Source: Oscillospiraceae bacterium
Lineage (GTDB): Bacteria > Bacillota > Clostridia > Oscillospirales > Oscillospiraceae
NCBI GenBank assembly: GCA_017405545.1
Contig: JAFRAF010000252.1
Span: 1-5,082 of the forward strand
Direction of reading: 5' to 3'
Length of the DNA stretch: 5,082 bases
Part shown: one piece after another, positions 1-5,082 of the stretch
Numbering within the stretch: position 1 is the first letter of the stretch
Layout: each line of letters begins with the position of its first letter
Position numbers and translations under genes: made by a program
The notes under the pieces: model-generated
What the model saw: only the letters and a program-made list of their open reading frames with translations
Told to the model about the DNA's origin: nothing
Databases searched by the model: none

Positions 1-1
1 A

Positions 2-631
2 TGGATAGTGGGAATAACCAACTCCGTCAACCTGATTGACGGACTGGACGGACTGGCCGTCGGAGTTTCTGCAATCGCCTCTGTGACCCTGCTGGCAATA
101 GCAATAGTGCTCAAGGAGACCAATGTAACTATCATTCTGGCGGCCCTTCTCGGCGCTTGTGTGGGCTTTATGCCCTACAACCTCAATCCCGCCAAGATTT
201 TTATGGGGGACACCGGGGCCCTGCTGCTCGGATATGTTCTGGCCACGGCTTCCGTCATGGGACTTTTCAAGTTCTATGCCATAATCACCTTTGCAGTGCC
301 GTTTTTAGTGCTTGGCCTGCCCATATTCGACACGCTGTTCGCCATAATCAGACGCCTTTTAAAGGGGCAGAATCCCATGCACCCGGACAGAGGACACTTC
401 CACCACAGGCTTTTGGACTCCGGCATGAGCCAGAAGCAGGCAGTCGCCATTCTCTACGCCGTAAGCGCCATACTCGGGCTGGCCGCTGTCATCATCACCA
501 CCAGCGGCGAACTGAAAGCTCTTTTGCTCGTCATGGCTTTCTGTGTTGCCGTGCTGATAGCGGCGGCAGTAGTCACCGCTGAGAATCAGCACGAGAAACA
601 CGGCGATCATAATAAGAAGGACAATGAATAA
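2..631 (+). CDS. tagO: TagO/WecA-family undecaprenyl-phosphate GlcNAc-1-phosphate transferase, 5'-truncated by window edge
   Basis: This polytopic membrane enzyme moves GlcNAc-1-phosphate from UDP-GlcNAc onto undecaprenyl phosphate, the first step of teichoic-acid or related envelope polymer synthesis. The reading frame is already open at base 2 (W-I-V-G-I-T-N), so the GTG at 8 is an internal valine codon. The fragment has 209 residues; the family usually has about 320-360, so roughly the first 120-150 are missing. Family motifs, numbered within the fragment, are NLIDGLDGLA at 10-19 (catalytic Asp-containing loop), FMGDTG at 67-72 and HPDRGHFHHRL at 127-137, the His-rich cytoplasmic loop that separates WecA/TagO from MraY. 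Hydrophobic helices lie between them, and two more (about 147-168 and 171-192) precede a charged, His/Lys/Asp-rich tail. The gene converges on the small-protein operon, with 2 nt between stop codons. The likely terminator is at 781-810. The subfamily is confident; the exact polymer made is not shown. Confidence 0.93.
   Translation, partial: WIVGITNSVNLIDGLDGLAVGVSAIASVTLLAIAIVLKETNVTIILAALLGACVGFMPYNLNPAKIFMGDTGALLLGYVLATASVMGLFKFYAIITFAVPFLVLGLPIFDTLFAIIRRLLKGQNPMHPDRGHFHHRLLDSGMSQKQAVAILYAVSAILGLAAVIITTSGELKALLLVMAFCVAVLIAAAVVTAENQHEKHGDHNKKDNE
550..593. repeat. Inverted repeat inside the 3' end of tagO
   Basis: The arms CGTGCTGAT (550-558) and ATCAGCACG (585-593) are perfect 9-nt inverse complements. 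An inner pair, AGCGG (559-563) and CCGCT (576-580), extends the stem across a 4-nt bulge. No T-run follows on either strand, so it is not a standard intrinsic terminator. It lies just downstream of the three-gene minus-strand operon and could stabilise or help end that transcript, or be chance within coding sequence. Confidence 0.4.
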
Positions 632-633
632 GC

Positions 634-912
634 CTAAGTCCTTCGGAGCATACCGAGTCCGAGTATTATAAGAATGATCAGGAACTCCTCGTCTCTGCTG
701 TCCATATACAAAAGCAGCAGCATCAATAAAAGGATTACATCGCCCGTATCTATCCCCTCGGGAAGAATACTCTGAAGACCGCCGCTCTCCTGTTGGGAGA
801 GCGGCTTTTTGCTGTTCTCTTCAATATGTCCACCTGTGATGCGCGCTTCGGCAGGCCCCTTATCCGGCTGATAGTTTGCAGCGCTCACGTATCTGTTATA
901 CAATGGTTTCAC
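634..912 (-). CDS. Small protein with two C-terminal hydrophobic runs, third gene of an unknown clostridial cassette
   Basis: This 92-residue protein has no function I can assign. The GTG start at 912-910 overlaps the previous gene's TGA in a GTGA arrangement and has a good Shine-Dalgarno (AGGAAGG) just upstream, so translational coupling is likely. The first 55 residues are polar. Two hydrophobic runs follow, at about 59-70 and 77-89, split by an acidic hinge (DSRDEE, 71-76), and the protein ends in LRRT. That layout could be a short membrane hairpin or an amphipathic leucine-rich dimerisation element; there is no signal peptide. Small proteins of this shape recur in Clostridia, to my recollection, always as hypotheticals. 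Residues 35-44 are encoded by a perfect hairpin that serves as a terminator on the opposite strand. The stop is 2 nt from the convergent tagO stop. Confidence 0.8.
   Translation of the reverse strand: MKPLYNRYVSAANYQPDKGPAEARITGGHIEENSKKPLSQQESGGLQSILPEGIDTGDVILLLMLLLLYMDSRDEEFLIILIILGLGMLRRT
781..810 (+). terminator. Intrinsic terminator for tagO, antisense inside the 634-912 gene
   Basis: A perfect 10-bp GC-rich stem, GCCGCTCTCC (781-790) with GGAGAGCGGC (796-805), has a 5-nt loop and is followed by TTTTT (806-810). On the minus strand no T-run follows, so it acts in the plus direction only. It would end the tagO transcript about 150 nt past the stop codon, giving an RNA antisense to the 3' part of the small-protein gene. 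Confidence 0.85.
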
Positions 913-1277
913 CTGCCTTCCTGACCGGATGAAAACTCCCTGATGGCGAGCCGGGCTATTCTGGCCATTTTTGCCATCTCGATGGCCTTTTCAAGCTTCC
1001 TTCTCCTCTCATCCCTCAGATAAGGCTTTATCGCGTTCAAAACTGCCGTCCTGTCATTGTCTGTACGGGAGTACTCGTTGAACAGGCGTCCTATCACCGA
1101 CATAAGCCGCGGATCCATATCCGGAGGCGGAGTTACGTTTGACACAGCTTTAGCCTGTGTGTTATCCTGTTCGGGGGCCTGTGCCGTTCCCATGAACTGT
1201 CTGGCAAGCCCCATTATCTTCTCCATCTCCTCCGGGGATGAGAGTATTGAGTTTAACCTGTCTTCAATATCGCCCAT
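909..1277 (-). CDS. Conserved clostridial-type small protein of unknown function, second gene of the cassette
   Basis: This 122-residue protein has no assignable function. The N-terminal segment (1-35) is a short acidic helical region (DRLNSILSSPEEMEKIMGLA). A Gln/Pro-rich linker follows (about 33-53, containing TPPPDMDP), then a helical region. It ends in a strongly basic stretch, RRRKLEKAIEMAKMARIARLA (96-116). I recall similar proteins in many Ruminococcaceae-like genomes, with an N-terminal 'L..PE.M.KIM..A' and a C-terminal 'KLEKA..MAKMARLA', but no known role. The ATG lies 3 nt after the preceding stop with no convincing Shine-Dalgarno, which suggests coupled translation. The TGA overlaps the next gene's GTG. 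The basic C-terminus could bind nucleic acid or an acidic partner; this is speculation. Confidence 0.85.
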   Translation of the reverse strand: MGDIEDRLNSILSSPEEMEKIMGLARQFMGTAQAPEQDNTQAKAVSNVTPPPDMDPRLMSVIGRLFNEYSRTDNDRTAVLNAIKPYLRDERRRKLEKAIEMAKMARIARLAIREFSSGQEGR

Positions 1278-1280
1278 CGC

Positions 1281-1544
1281 TTATCGATTCAGAATCTCAT
1301 TCAGGCTCTCGATCACTCTGGCTCCCGCGTCTGTATTCATAATATCGCTCATTGCGGTTTTTACGGCGGACATATCGCCGTTTTCAAGGGCGGTTTGAAT
1401 TCCTTTTGAATCGAACATGGACTGAAGCTTCCGCCCGTCGGACGAATTCGCTATGCGGCCCAATTCGCCCCTTTTGCCGGCCAGCCTTGCGCCCTGAGGT
1501 GTTTTTAAAAAGTCGTCCGCAGCCTTTTTAAGCTTATAACCCAT
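1281..1544 (-). CDS. Small helical protein of unknown function, first gene of the cassette
   Basis: This 87-residue, soluble-looking, Lys/Arg-rich helical protein has no function I can assign. It begins MGYKLKKAADDFLKTPQG and contains a loose internal repetition: 'DFLKTPQGARLAGKRGEL' near the N-terminus is echoed by 'IMNTDAGARVIESLNEIL' at the C-terminus, each a helix, a Thr-x-x-Gly-Ala-Arg turn and a helix. An in-frame ATG lies 18 nt further upstream (1562), but GGGGGA at 1556-1551 sits at proper spacing before 1544, so I chose 1544. It opens a three-gene minus-strand operon (gaps of +3 and -4 nt) and is divergent from the phosphoesterase gene, with 66 nt between the starts. Confidence 0.83.
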   Translation of the reverse strand: MGYKLKKAADDFLKTPQGARLAGKRGELGRIANSSDGRKLQSMFDSKGIQTALENGDMSAVKTAMSDIMNTDAGARVIESLNEILNR

Positions 1545-1550
1545 TCTCTT

Positions 1551-1556
1551 TCCCCC
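1551..1556 (-). promoter_or_regulatory. Ribosome binding site fixing the start of the 1281-1544 gene
   Basis: On the minus strand GGGGGA is followed by 6 nt (AAGAGA) and then ATG at 1544-1542. The longer reading frame from 1562 would bury this purine run inside the coding sequence and has no comparable site upstream. Confidence 0.65.
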
Positions 1557-1598
1557 AATCATATGCCTTCTGAACCATTCTACTCAAACAACTTATTT

Positions 1599-1604
1599 AA
1601 GGTG
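1599..1604 (+). promoter_or_regulatory. Ribosome binding site fixing the start of the metallophosphoesterase
   Basis: AAGGTG (continuing into A at 1605) lies with its GG core 8 nt before ATG 1611. The open frame extends back to 1563, but the extra 16 residues are not family-like and that upstream ATG has no Shine-Dalgarno. Confidence 0.65.
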
Positions 1605-1610
1605 ACAAAT

Positions 1611-2117
1611 ATGAAGCTGTTGGAAAAAATAAAGATACTTGTACTGTCTGATTCCCATGGGTATATAAAGCCTATGCTCACAGCCGCCGAAAAAGAATCT
1701 CCCGGCATGATCATCCACCTGGGAGACCATTTCAGGGACTGCAAACAGCTGCAGCGCAGCTTTCCGGACATACCGATTTTTACTGTAAAAGGGAACTGCG
1801 ACCCCTGGGACCCCGACTCAGAGCGTGAATTATATATCAATATAGGCGGGGTGCGGATGCTCGTAACCCACGGCGACGGCTTTGGAGTAAAGCACTCGCT
1901 GACAAGGCTGATAAACACCGCCCTGTACTCCAACTGCCGTATCGCCCTTTACGGCCACACCCACATACCCCACTGCGAGGAGGTATCCGGCCTCATACTC
2001 CTCAATCCCGGAAGCATTCGTGACAGTGGCAGTTACGCGGTACTGCACATCGATGGCGATGATATAAAGGTCGAACAAAAAAGGATTGGACACGGCAACG
2101 CGCCGTATCGGTTTTAA
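1611..2117 (+). CDS. YfcE/MJ0936-family metallophosphoesterase
   Basis: This is a 168-residue cytoplasmic, metal-dependent phosphodiesterase/phosphatase of the calcineurin-like superfamily, about the usual family length. Metal-site motifs appear in order: LSDSHG (D14, H16), LGDH (D39), GNCD (N62), THGD (H87) and GHTHIP (H116, H118), followed by the family's NPGS block at 132-135. The usual THGH motif reads THGD here; the first His, the expected ligand, is kept. Physiological substrates are generally unknown for this family, whose members cleave model phosphodiesters in vitro. In other bacteria it often follows rph/rdgB; here it is a single-gene unit, divergent from the small-protein operon and closed by a strong terminator that begins inside its last codons. 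I found no convincing promoter in the 66-nt divergent gap. Confidence 0.92.
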   Translation: MKLLEKIKILVLSDSHGYIKPMLTAAEKESPGMIIHLGDHFRDCKQLQRSFPDIPIFTVKGNCDPWDPDSERELYINIGGVRMLVTHGDGFGVKHSLTRLINTALYSNCRIALYGHTHIPHCEEVSGLILLNPGSIRDSGSYAVLHIDGDDIKVEQKRIGHGNAPYRF

Positions 2118-2142
2118 AAGCCCGATACGGCGCTGTTTTTTT
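2100..2142 (+). terminator. Intrinsic terminator of the metallophosphoesterase gene, with the stop codon in its loop
   Basis: A perfect 12-bp stem, GCGCCGTATCGG (2100-2111) with CCGATACGGCGC (2122-2133), has a 10-nt loop and is followed after TG by seven Ts (2136-2142). The gene's TAA (2115-2117) lies in the loop, so the last codons form the left arm. It insulates spoIIG from upstream transcription. Confidence 0.93.
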
Positions 2143-2161
2143 ATTATCCGCCGTGCGCGCT

Positions 2162-2194
2162 TTGACCTTTTTCCTCCGGGACAGGGCCTATACT
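2162..2194 (+). promoter_or_regulatory. Candidate spoIIG promoter, TTGACC - 21 nt - TATACT
   Basis: TTGACC (2162-2167) and TATACT (2189-2194) each match the sigma-A hexamers at five of six positions, but the spacer is 21 nt rather than 17. The B. subtilis spoIIG promoter is known for good hexamers at about 22-bp spacing, made usable by phosphorylated Spo0A. No good 0A box (TGNCGAA) is visible nearby; the best overlap is TGACCTT, four of seven. The implied transcript start, near 2201, would leave only about 10 nt of leader, which weakens the call. Confidence 0.35.
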
Positions 2195-2200
2195 TATTTC

Positions 2201-2206
2201 GGTGAT
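2201..2206 (+). promoter_or_regulatory. Probable ribosome binding site of spoIIGA
   Basis: GGTGAT complements the anti-Shine-Dalgarno region (as in GGAGGTGAT), with its GG placed 8 nt before GTG 2211. The alternative starts, GTG 2202 and ATG 2205, overlap this site and have no Shine-Dalgarno of their own. Confidence 0.45.
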
Positions 2207-2210
2207 GCCC

Positions 2211-3017
2211 GTGACAGTATATCTGGACAGCTATTTTTTGATTAATCTCACTATAGATTATCTGAGCCTTTACTGCGCCGGACTGCTGTGCGGAACCTAT
2301 GCGCGGCGCGCAAGACTTCTGCTGTCCGCCCTCACAGGGGCGCTGTACTCCTGCGCCGCTCTGCTTATATCACACCCGCTGACCGCCGGCATCCAGACAA
2401 AAGCGCTCTCAGTCTTGCTCATGATTGTCATCGGATTTGGCTTCAGGCAGGAGCTGCCGCGCCTGTGCACAGCGTTTTTTGTCATATCCTTTCTCCTGGG
2501 CGGTATATGCAGCGCCCTGGGAATAGACAGGACGCTGCCCATCATGCTCATTTCAACCTCTGTAGCGGTAGGGGTCAAATCCATGTTCAGCGGGTCCATG
2601 CGCGGAGCCGCAGCGGGGGGCTATTCCGACATAACGATAATAAACGGAGACCGCTGCGTTAAGCTCAGGGCTCTCCGGGACACGGGCGCTACAATAAAGG
2701 ATCCGGTCACCGGAATGGGAGTCCTGATAGTCTCTCCGGAAGCTGTAAGCGCTCTTTTCGAAAAGCGTGCCGCAAATATCCTCACGCACTGCGACCCGGC
2801 GGACCCTGCGGCCGCCATATGCAGCCTTACGGCGTTGGGTCTGCGCTTCAGACTGATTCCCTACAGGGCGGTCGGGGTGGACAGAGGACTCTTGCTCGCT
2901 TTTAAGCCGGAGAAGATAGTGGTCGACAAAAGGACGAGGGAGAACCTGATAATAGCTCTCTCGCCAAATCAGATATCTGACAACGGGGCCTATTCCGCCC
3001 TGCTCAGAGTGAGCTGA
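2211..3017 (+). CDS. spoIIGA: SpoIIGA, pro-sigma-E processing membrane aspartic protease
   Basis: SpoIIGA sits in the asymmetric septum and, on a signal from the forespore (SpoIIR), cleaves the pro-sequence from pro-sigma-E in the mother cell. The N-terminal half holds about five hydrophobic helices (roughly 1-20, 35-53, 63-78, 86-105 and 109-123). A soluble protease domain follows, with the catalytic motif in [16 protein letters not shown] (Asp157-Thr-Gly when counted from GTG 2211). The late block [20 protein letters not shown] (213-232) is also characteristic of the family. At 268 residues it is somewhat shorter than the roughly 309 of B. subtilis. I chose GTG 2211 because it gives an N-terminus ([12 protein letters not shown]) like other SpoIIGA proteins and has a spaced Shine-Dalgarno; GTG 2202 or ATG 2205 would add two or three residues. 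sigE follows after 13 nt, the classic spoIIG operon order. Confidence 0.95.
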   Translation: MTVYLDSYFLINLTIDYLSLYCAGLLCGTYARRARLLLSALTGALYSCAALLISHPLTAGIQTKALSVLLMIVIGFGFRQELPRLCTAFFVISFLLGGICSALGIDRTLPIMLISTSVAVGVKSMFSGSMRGAAAGGYSDITIINGDRCVKLRALRDTGATIKDPVTGMGVLIVSPEAVSALFEKRAANILTHCDPADPAAAICSLTALGLRFRLIPYRAVGVDRGLLLAFKPEKIVVDKRTRENLIIALSPNQISDNGAYSALLRVS

Positions 3018-3030
3018 AAGGGGAAAACAA

Positions 3031-3756
3031 ATGCTTTTAACGCCATCCAAATTGTTTCACAGAATAAAAGAACTTGGCACAAGGCTTTTCCGCGGTCCGG
3101 GGAAGATCATGTACATCGGCGGGGGAGAGAACCTGCCCCCGCCTCTGGAGCCGGAGGCTGAGGCAGAATGCATAAGACTTCTGGCCGACGGCAGCGAAAG
3201 CGCCAAGCATATGCTCATCGAGCACAATCTGCGCCTGGTGGTGTACATAGCCAGACGTTTTGAGAACACAGGCGTAAATCTGGAGGACCTCATATCCATC
3301 GGAACCATCGGTCTTATCAAGGCCATAAACACCTACAGATCCGATAAAAAAATAAAGCTCGCCACCTATGCCAGCAGGTGCATAGAAAACGAGATACTCA
3401 TGTTCTTACGCAAGTCCTCAAACCGGCGTTCGGAGCTGAGCCTTGACGAACCCCTAAACACAGACTGGGACGGCAACGAGCTCCTGCTGTCAGACATACT
3501 GGGTACCGACAATGATATGGTGATGCGCCCGCTGGAGGACGACGTGGACAGGGCGCTGCTCGCAGAGGCCATAGGGAAGCTCGGGGAGCGTGAGCGGCAG
3601 ATAATCGTGATGCGCTTCGGCCTCGGAAACAGCGGCGAAAAGACACAAAAAGAGGTGGCTGATATAATGGGCATATCCCAGTCATATATCAGCCGCCTTG
3701 AAAAACGTATAATACTGAGATTGAGAAGGGAGATATCCAGACAGACACAGGTCTGA
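3031..3756 (+). CDS. sigE: RNA polymerase sporulation sigma factor SigE (pro-sigma-E)
   Basis: Sigma-E directs early mother-cell gene expression after asymmetric division. The 241-residue product begins with an amphipathic basic pro-sequence that tethers it to the membrane and is removed by SpoIIGA. Aligned by the YIGG block, cleavage is expected before Y28, as in B. subtilis. Region 2 is nearly canonical ([16 protein letters not shown], then [15 protein letters not shown] and [12 protein letters not shown], about 66-122). The SigE-typical [17 protein letters not shown] block is at 139-155. Region 4 has [20 protein letters not shown] (203-222) as its helix-turn-helix. ATG 3031 has a strong Shine-Dalgarno (AAAGGGG) and is translated behind spoIIGA. 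Lys25 stands where B. subtilis has Glu25, just before the cleavage site. sigG does not follow; the next gene is convergent, and no clear terminator lies in the 46-nt gap. Confidence 0.97.
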   Translation: MLLTPSKLFHRIKELGTRLFRGPGKIMYIGGGENLPPPLEPEAEAECIRLLADGSESAKHMLIEHNLRLVVYIARRFENTGVNLEDLISIGTIGLIKAINTYRSDKKIKLATYASRCIENEILMFLRKSSNRRSELSLDEPLNTDWDGNELLLSDILGTDNDMVMRPLEDDVDRALLAEAIGKLGERERQIIVMRFGLGNSGEKTQKEVADIMGISQSYISRLEKRIILRLRREISRQTQV

Positions 3757-3802
3757 TTAATACGGACTGCATGCCTTAACTTCGTCTGTAACGGAGAACA
3801 GG

Positions 3803-4336
3803 TCAACCGTCAAGTGTATCGTCTCTTAATAGACCGGTGAGTTTTTTATAAAAACCCATGGGATCTCTCCTGAATACCCTCTCGAACTTATCCGCCTCCG
3901 CTTGATCCGAGGCCTCAAGACTCAGGTTGAAAACAGGAACGCCGCCCTCTGTACATGAGAAATCCATCACGTATCCGCCGTTATGAGCTGTTCGGCTGAC
4001 ACTTGCGCGTCTCCGGTTTTTTATGTCGGAATTATAATCCTCAACACCTTTCTCAGCCAGCTTTTTTACGGTAAAAGGCAGGCTGACCTCCGTGATTTTC
4101 CCGTTTTTAATGCCCTTTTCGGTAATCACATAGCCGTCGCCCGTGTCCTCGAGGTGCTCTGAGCGCACGAGCTCAGCAATGCACTCAGCAAAGTCAAAAT
4201 ATCCTATAGCGTCGTCTATGAGGGTAAGCTCGGCCAGTTCATTTATGCTCAGGGGATACTTTACCCGCTGCATGATATAGAGTATCAGTATCTTGATATC
4301 CAGCTTGTCGTGAATAAAACCAAATCTGCGTTCCAC
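3803..4336 (-). CDS. DUF4364 family protein, putative winged-helix regulator
   Basis: This 177-residue soluble protein matches the clostridial DUF4364 pattern: GFIHDKLDIKILILYIMQRV at 6-25, a winged-helix-like segment with LSINELAELTLIDD and YFDFAECIAELV, a 'wing' containing GYVITEKG, then SLPFTVKKLAEK. The C-terminal half is a beta-rich region ending in a charged helix (DQAEADKFERVFRRD). The fold suggests DNA or ligand binding, but no role is established to my knowledge. ATG 4345 has no spaced Shine-Dalgarno; GGGAG at 4350-4346 is directly adjacent to it but lies 9 nt before GTG 4336, so I prefer the GTG (three residues shorter). A strong promoter lies upstream. The gene converges on sigE, and I see no clear terminator after it. 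Confidence 0.9.
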   Translation of the reverse strand: MERRFGFIHDKLDIKILILYIMQRVKYPLSINELAELTLIDDAIGYFDFAECIAELVRSEHLEDTGDGYVITEKGIKNGKITEVSLPFTVKKLAEKGVEDYNSDIKNRRRASVSRTAHNGGYVMDFSCTEGGVPVFNLSLEASDQAEADKFERVFRRDPMGFYKKLTGLLRDDTLDG

Positions 4337-4345
4337 TGTGCCCAT

Positions 4346-4350
4346 CTCCC
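4346..4350 (-). promoter_or_regulatory. Ribosome binding site of the DUF4364 gene
   Basis: GGGAG on the minus strand abuts ATG 4345 with no spacer but is 9 nt from GTG 4336. The spacing favours the GTG as the start codon. Confidence 0.5.
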
Positions 4351-4384
4351 GAATTGACTTTTAAGAACAAGTCCTGTTATTTAT

Positions 4385-4413
4385 ATTATAATACCATAAT
4401 CAGCTATTGTACA
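4385..4413 (-). promoter_or_regulatory. Sigma-A type promoter of the DUF4364 gene
   Basis: On the minus strand TGTACA (4413-4408) is followed by a 17-nt spacer and a consensus TATAAT (4390-4385) in an AT-rich stretch. The implied start near 4378 gives a leader of about 40 nt. A plus-strand TATAAT also occurs at 4387-4392 but has no matching -35. Confidence 0.7.
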
Positions 4414-4472
4414 GTGTTTTGAAAAACTGAATTCACGGCATAGAGTTTGTCCGCTTTTGCTTAAACAACAGA

Positions 4473-5082
4473 TTGCAGACCGGTTTTCTCAGCCCTCAGA
4501 CCTTTGTTGACGGATACAGTGTGCCAAGGTATGAGCCGACGGAAGACTTCGAGGAAAACGCGAAGCAGTACGCGCTGTCTCAGCAGCAACGCAAGCTTGA
4601 GCGTGATATCAGGCACGCAAAGGCCGAGGCGCCTGCTTACGATGCGGCGGGAGATAAAGAAGCGTTTGACAGGACGGTTCGAATTATCAAAGAGAGAAAC
4701 GCGGCATATAAAGCGTTTTGCAGTGAGAATGAACGTACTCCGAGACTGTACAGATCACAGGTCGTTGGGTATAATAGGAGCACGTCGGGCAAGGCAACTC
4801 AAGCGGTTAAATTCCACGAAAGGATTGACGGCACGGTCACGAAGGACGGCATAATAGTATCAACAGTGCCGCATTTATACAGAAGAGCCAGAGAACGCGG
4901 CGTTTCATCAAGCGCAATAGTTGACTCGCTGACAAATCCGCTTGAAATAAAGGCGGCATAATTCGATGAACAGGATAGGCCAAGCAAACAATATATTGGC
5001 GAAAAAGCCACAACAGCAGTTAACCCTGGTAACGGCAATGCTACATCATGCTGGCGAACAAAGACAAAGAAGGCAAACAAAT
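4473..5082 (+). pseudogene. Remnant of a phage minor capsid protein with C-terminal nuclease-like domain; in-frame stop, runs off window
   Basis: Residues about 24-100 of this frame resemble the C-terminal part of phage minor capsid protein 2 (Phage_min_cap2): FEENAKQYALSQQQRKLERD, a charged helix, YDAAGD, then RTPRLYRSQV. After a linker, residues about 110-162 (AVKFHERIDGTVTKDGIIVS, then HLYRRARERGVSSSAIVDSL and NPLEI) resemble the start of a nuclease-like domain often fused to such capsid proteins (the phage Barnase/EndoU/ColicinE5-D/RelE-like, PBECR, group, from memory). A TAA at 4959-4961 ends the 162-residue frame, but recognisable sequence continues in frame to the edge. The N-terminal capsid body is absent, and the frame is closed by TGA at 4428. 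The only upstream start is TTG 4473 with no Shine-Dalgarno. I therefore call it a decayed prophage fragment. A short translated protein cannot be excluded. Confidence 0.75.
4962..5082 (+). other. Second half of the nuclease-like domain, stranded behind the TAA at 4959-4961
   Basis: The frame directly after the stop gives FDEQDRPSKQYIGEKATTAV, then NPGNGNATSCWRTKTKKANK, with no further stop before the window end. This matches the usual end of the domain ('GR.S..YIG..AT...NP.TG...T.W.T'). The frame is unchanged, so the interruption is a nonsense change, not a frameshift. It is unlikely to be translated unless the stop is read through or a start exists downstream. Confidence 0.65.

Noticed and set aside
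1558..1565. CATATGAT on the minus strand, resembling a sporulation sigma-E/K -10 element
   Set aside because: A start from it would fall in the G-run that serves as ribosome binding site, leaving no leader, and no -35 partner is evident.
1577..1608. Possible minus-strand promoter for the three-gene cassette: TTGTCA (1608-1603), 20-nt spacer, TAGAAT (1582-1577)
   Set aside because: The hexamers are good, but the 20-nt spacer is outside the usual range and no activator site explains it. It remains the best guess in the gap but is too weak to list.
3841..3862. GTTTTTTATAAAAAC and CCCATGGG palindromes near the end of the DUF4364 gene
   Set aside because: The AT-only stem has a 3-nt loop and no terminator geometry in either direction; it lies in well-conserved coding sequence.
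4354..4392. Plus-strand promoter (TTGACT with TATATT or TATAAT) that could drive the phage remnant
   Set aside because: Spacers are 22 and 27 nt, and the same bases are better explained as the minus-strand DUF4364 promoter.
1895..4935. Shared 12-mer ACTCGCTGACAA at about 1895 and 4923, considered as an attachment-site pair
   Set aside because: Both copies lie within coding sequence, the match does not extend, and the position does not bracket the phage fragment; coincidence.
4799..5080. Long minus-strand open frame over the phage remnant
   Set aside because: The plus-strand frame has recognisable capsid and nuclease-like motifs; the reverse frame has no domain-like features and is a shadow.

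Overview
The window looks like chromosome from a spore-forming member of the Clostridia, probably close to the Oscillospiraceae/Ruminococcaceae. The evidence is an intact spoIIG pair (spoIIGA then sigE), a DUF4364 gene, a three-gene cassette of small clostridial-type proteins, and Gram-positive Shine-Dalgarno sequences and terminators. Base composition is near half GC by eye. The taxonomic call is an inference from gene content; there is no rRNA here.

Layout, left to right. (1) Positions 2-631 (+) hold the C-terminal two thirds of a TagO/WecA-type GlcNAc-1-phosphate transferase, cut by the window edge. (2) Positions 634-1544 (-) hold a tightly packed operon of three small proteins of unknown function, convergent with tagO with only 2 nt between stop codons. 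A strong plus-strand terminator for tagO lies inside the last of these genes. (3) Positions 1611-2117 (+) hold a YfcE/MJ0936-type metallophosphoesterase, divergent from the cassette and closed by an excellent terminator whose loop contains the stop codon. (4) Positions 2211-3756 (+) hold spoIIGA and sigE, which encode the membrane aspartic protease and the pro-sigma-E it activates in the mother cell early in sporulation. sigG, which follows this pair in Bacillus subtilis, is not next to it here. (5) Positions 3803-4336 (-) hold a DUF4364 winged-helix-like protein with its own promoter. (6) From 4473 to the right edge (+) is a decayed phage gene, the C-terminal part of a phage minor capsid protein. 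Its terminal nuclease-like domain is split by an in-frame TAA at 4959-4961, and the same frame then continues with recognisable domain sequence to the window end.

Functionally, only spoIIGA-sigE form a clear working pair. The other units are separate transcription units for envelope polymer synthesis, an unknown cassette, a phosphoesterase and a putative regulator. The most notable points are the lysine at position 25 of the SigE pro-sequence, the terminator embedded antisense in a coding gene, the long-spaced candidate spoIIG promoter, and the stop-interrupted phage capsid/nuclease remnant. I do not see strong evidence for a wholly new system.
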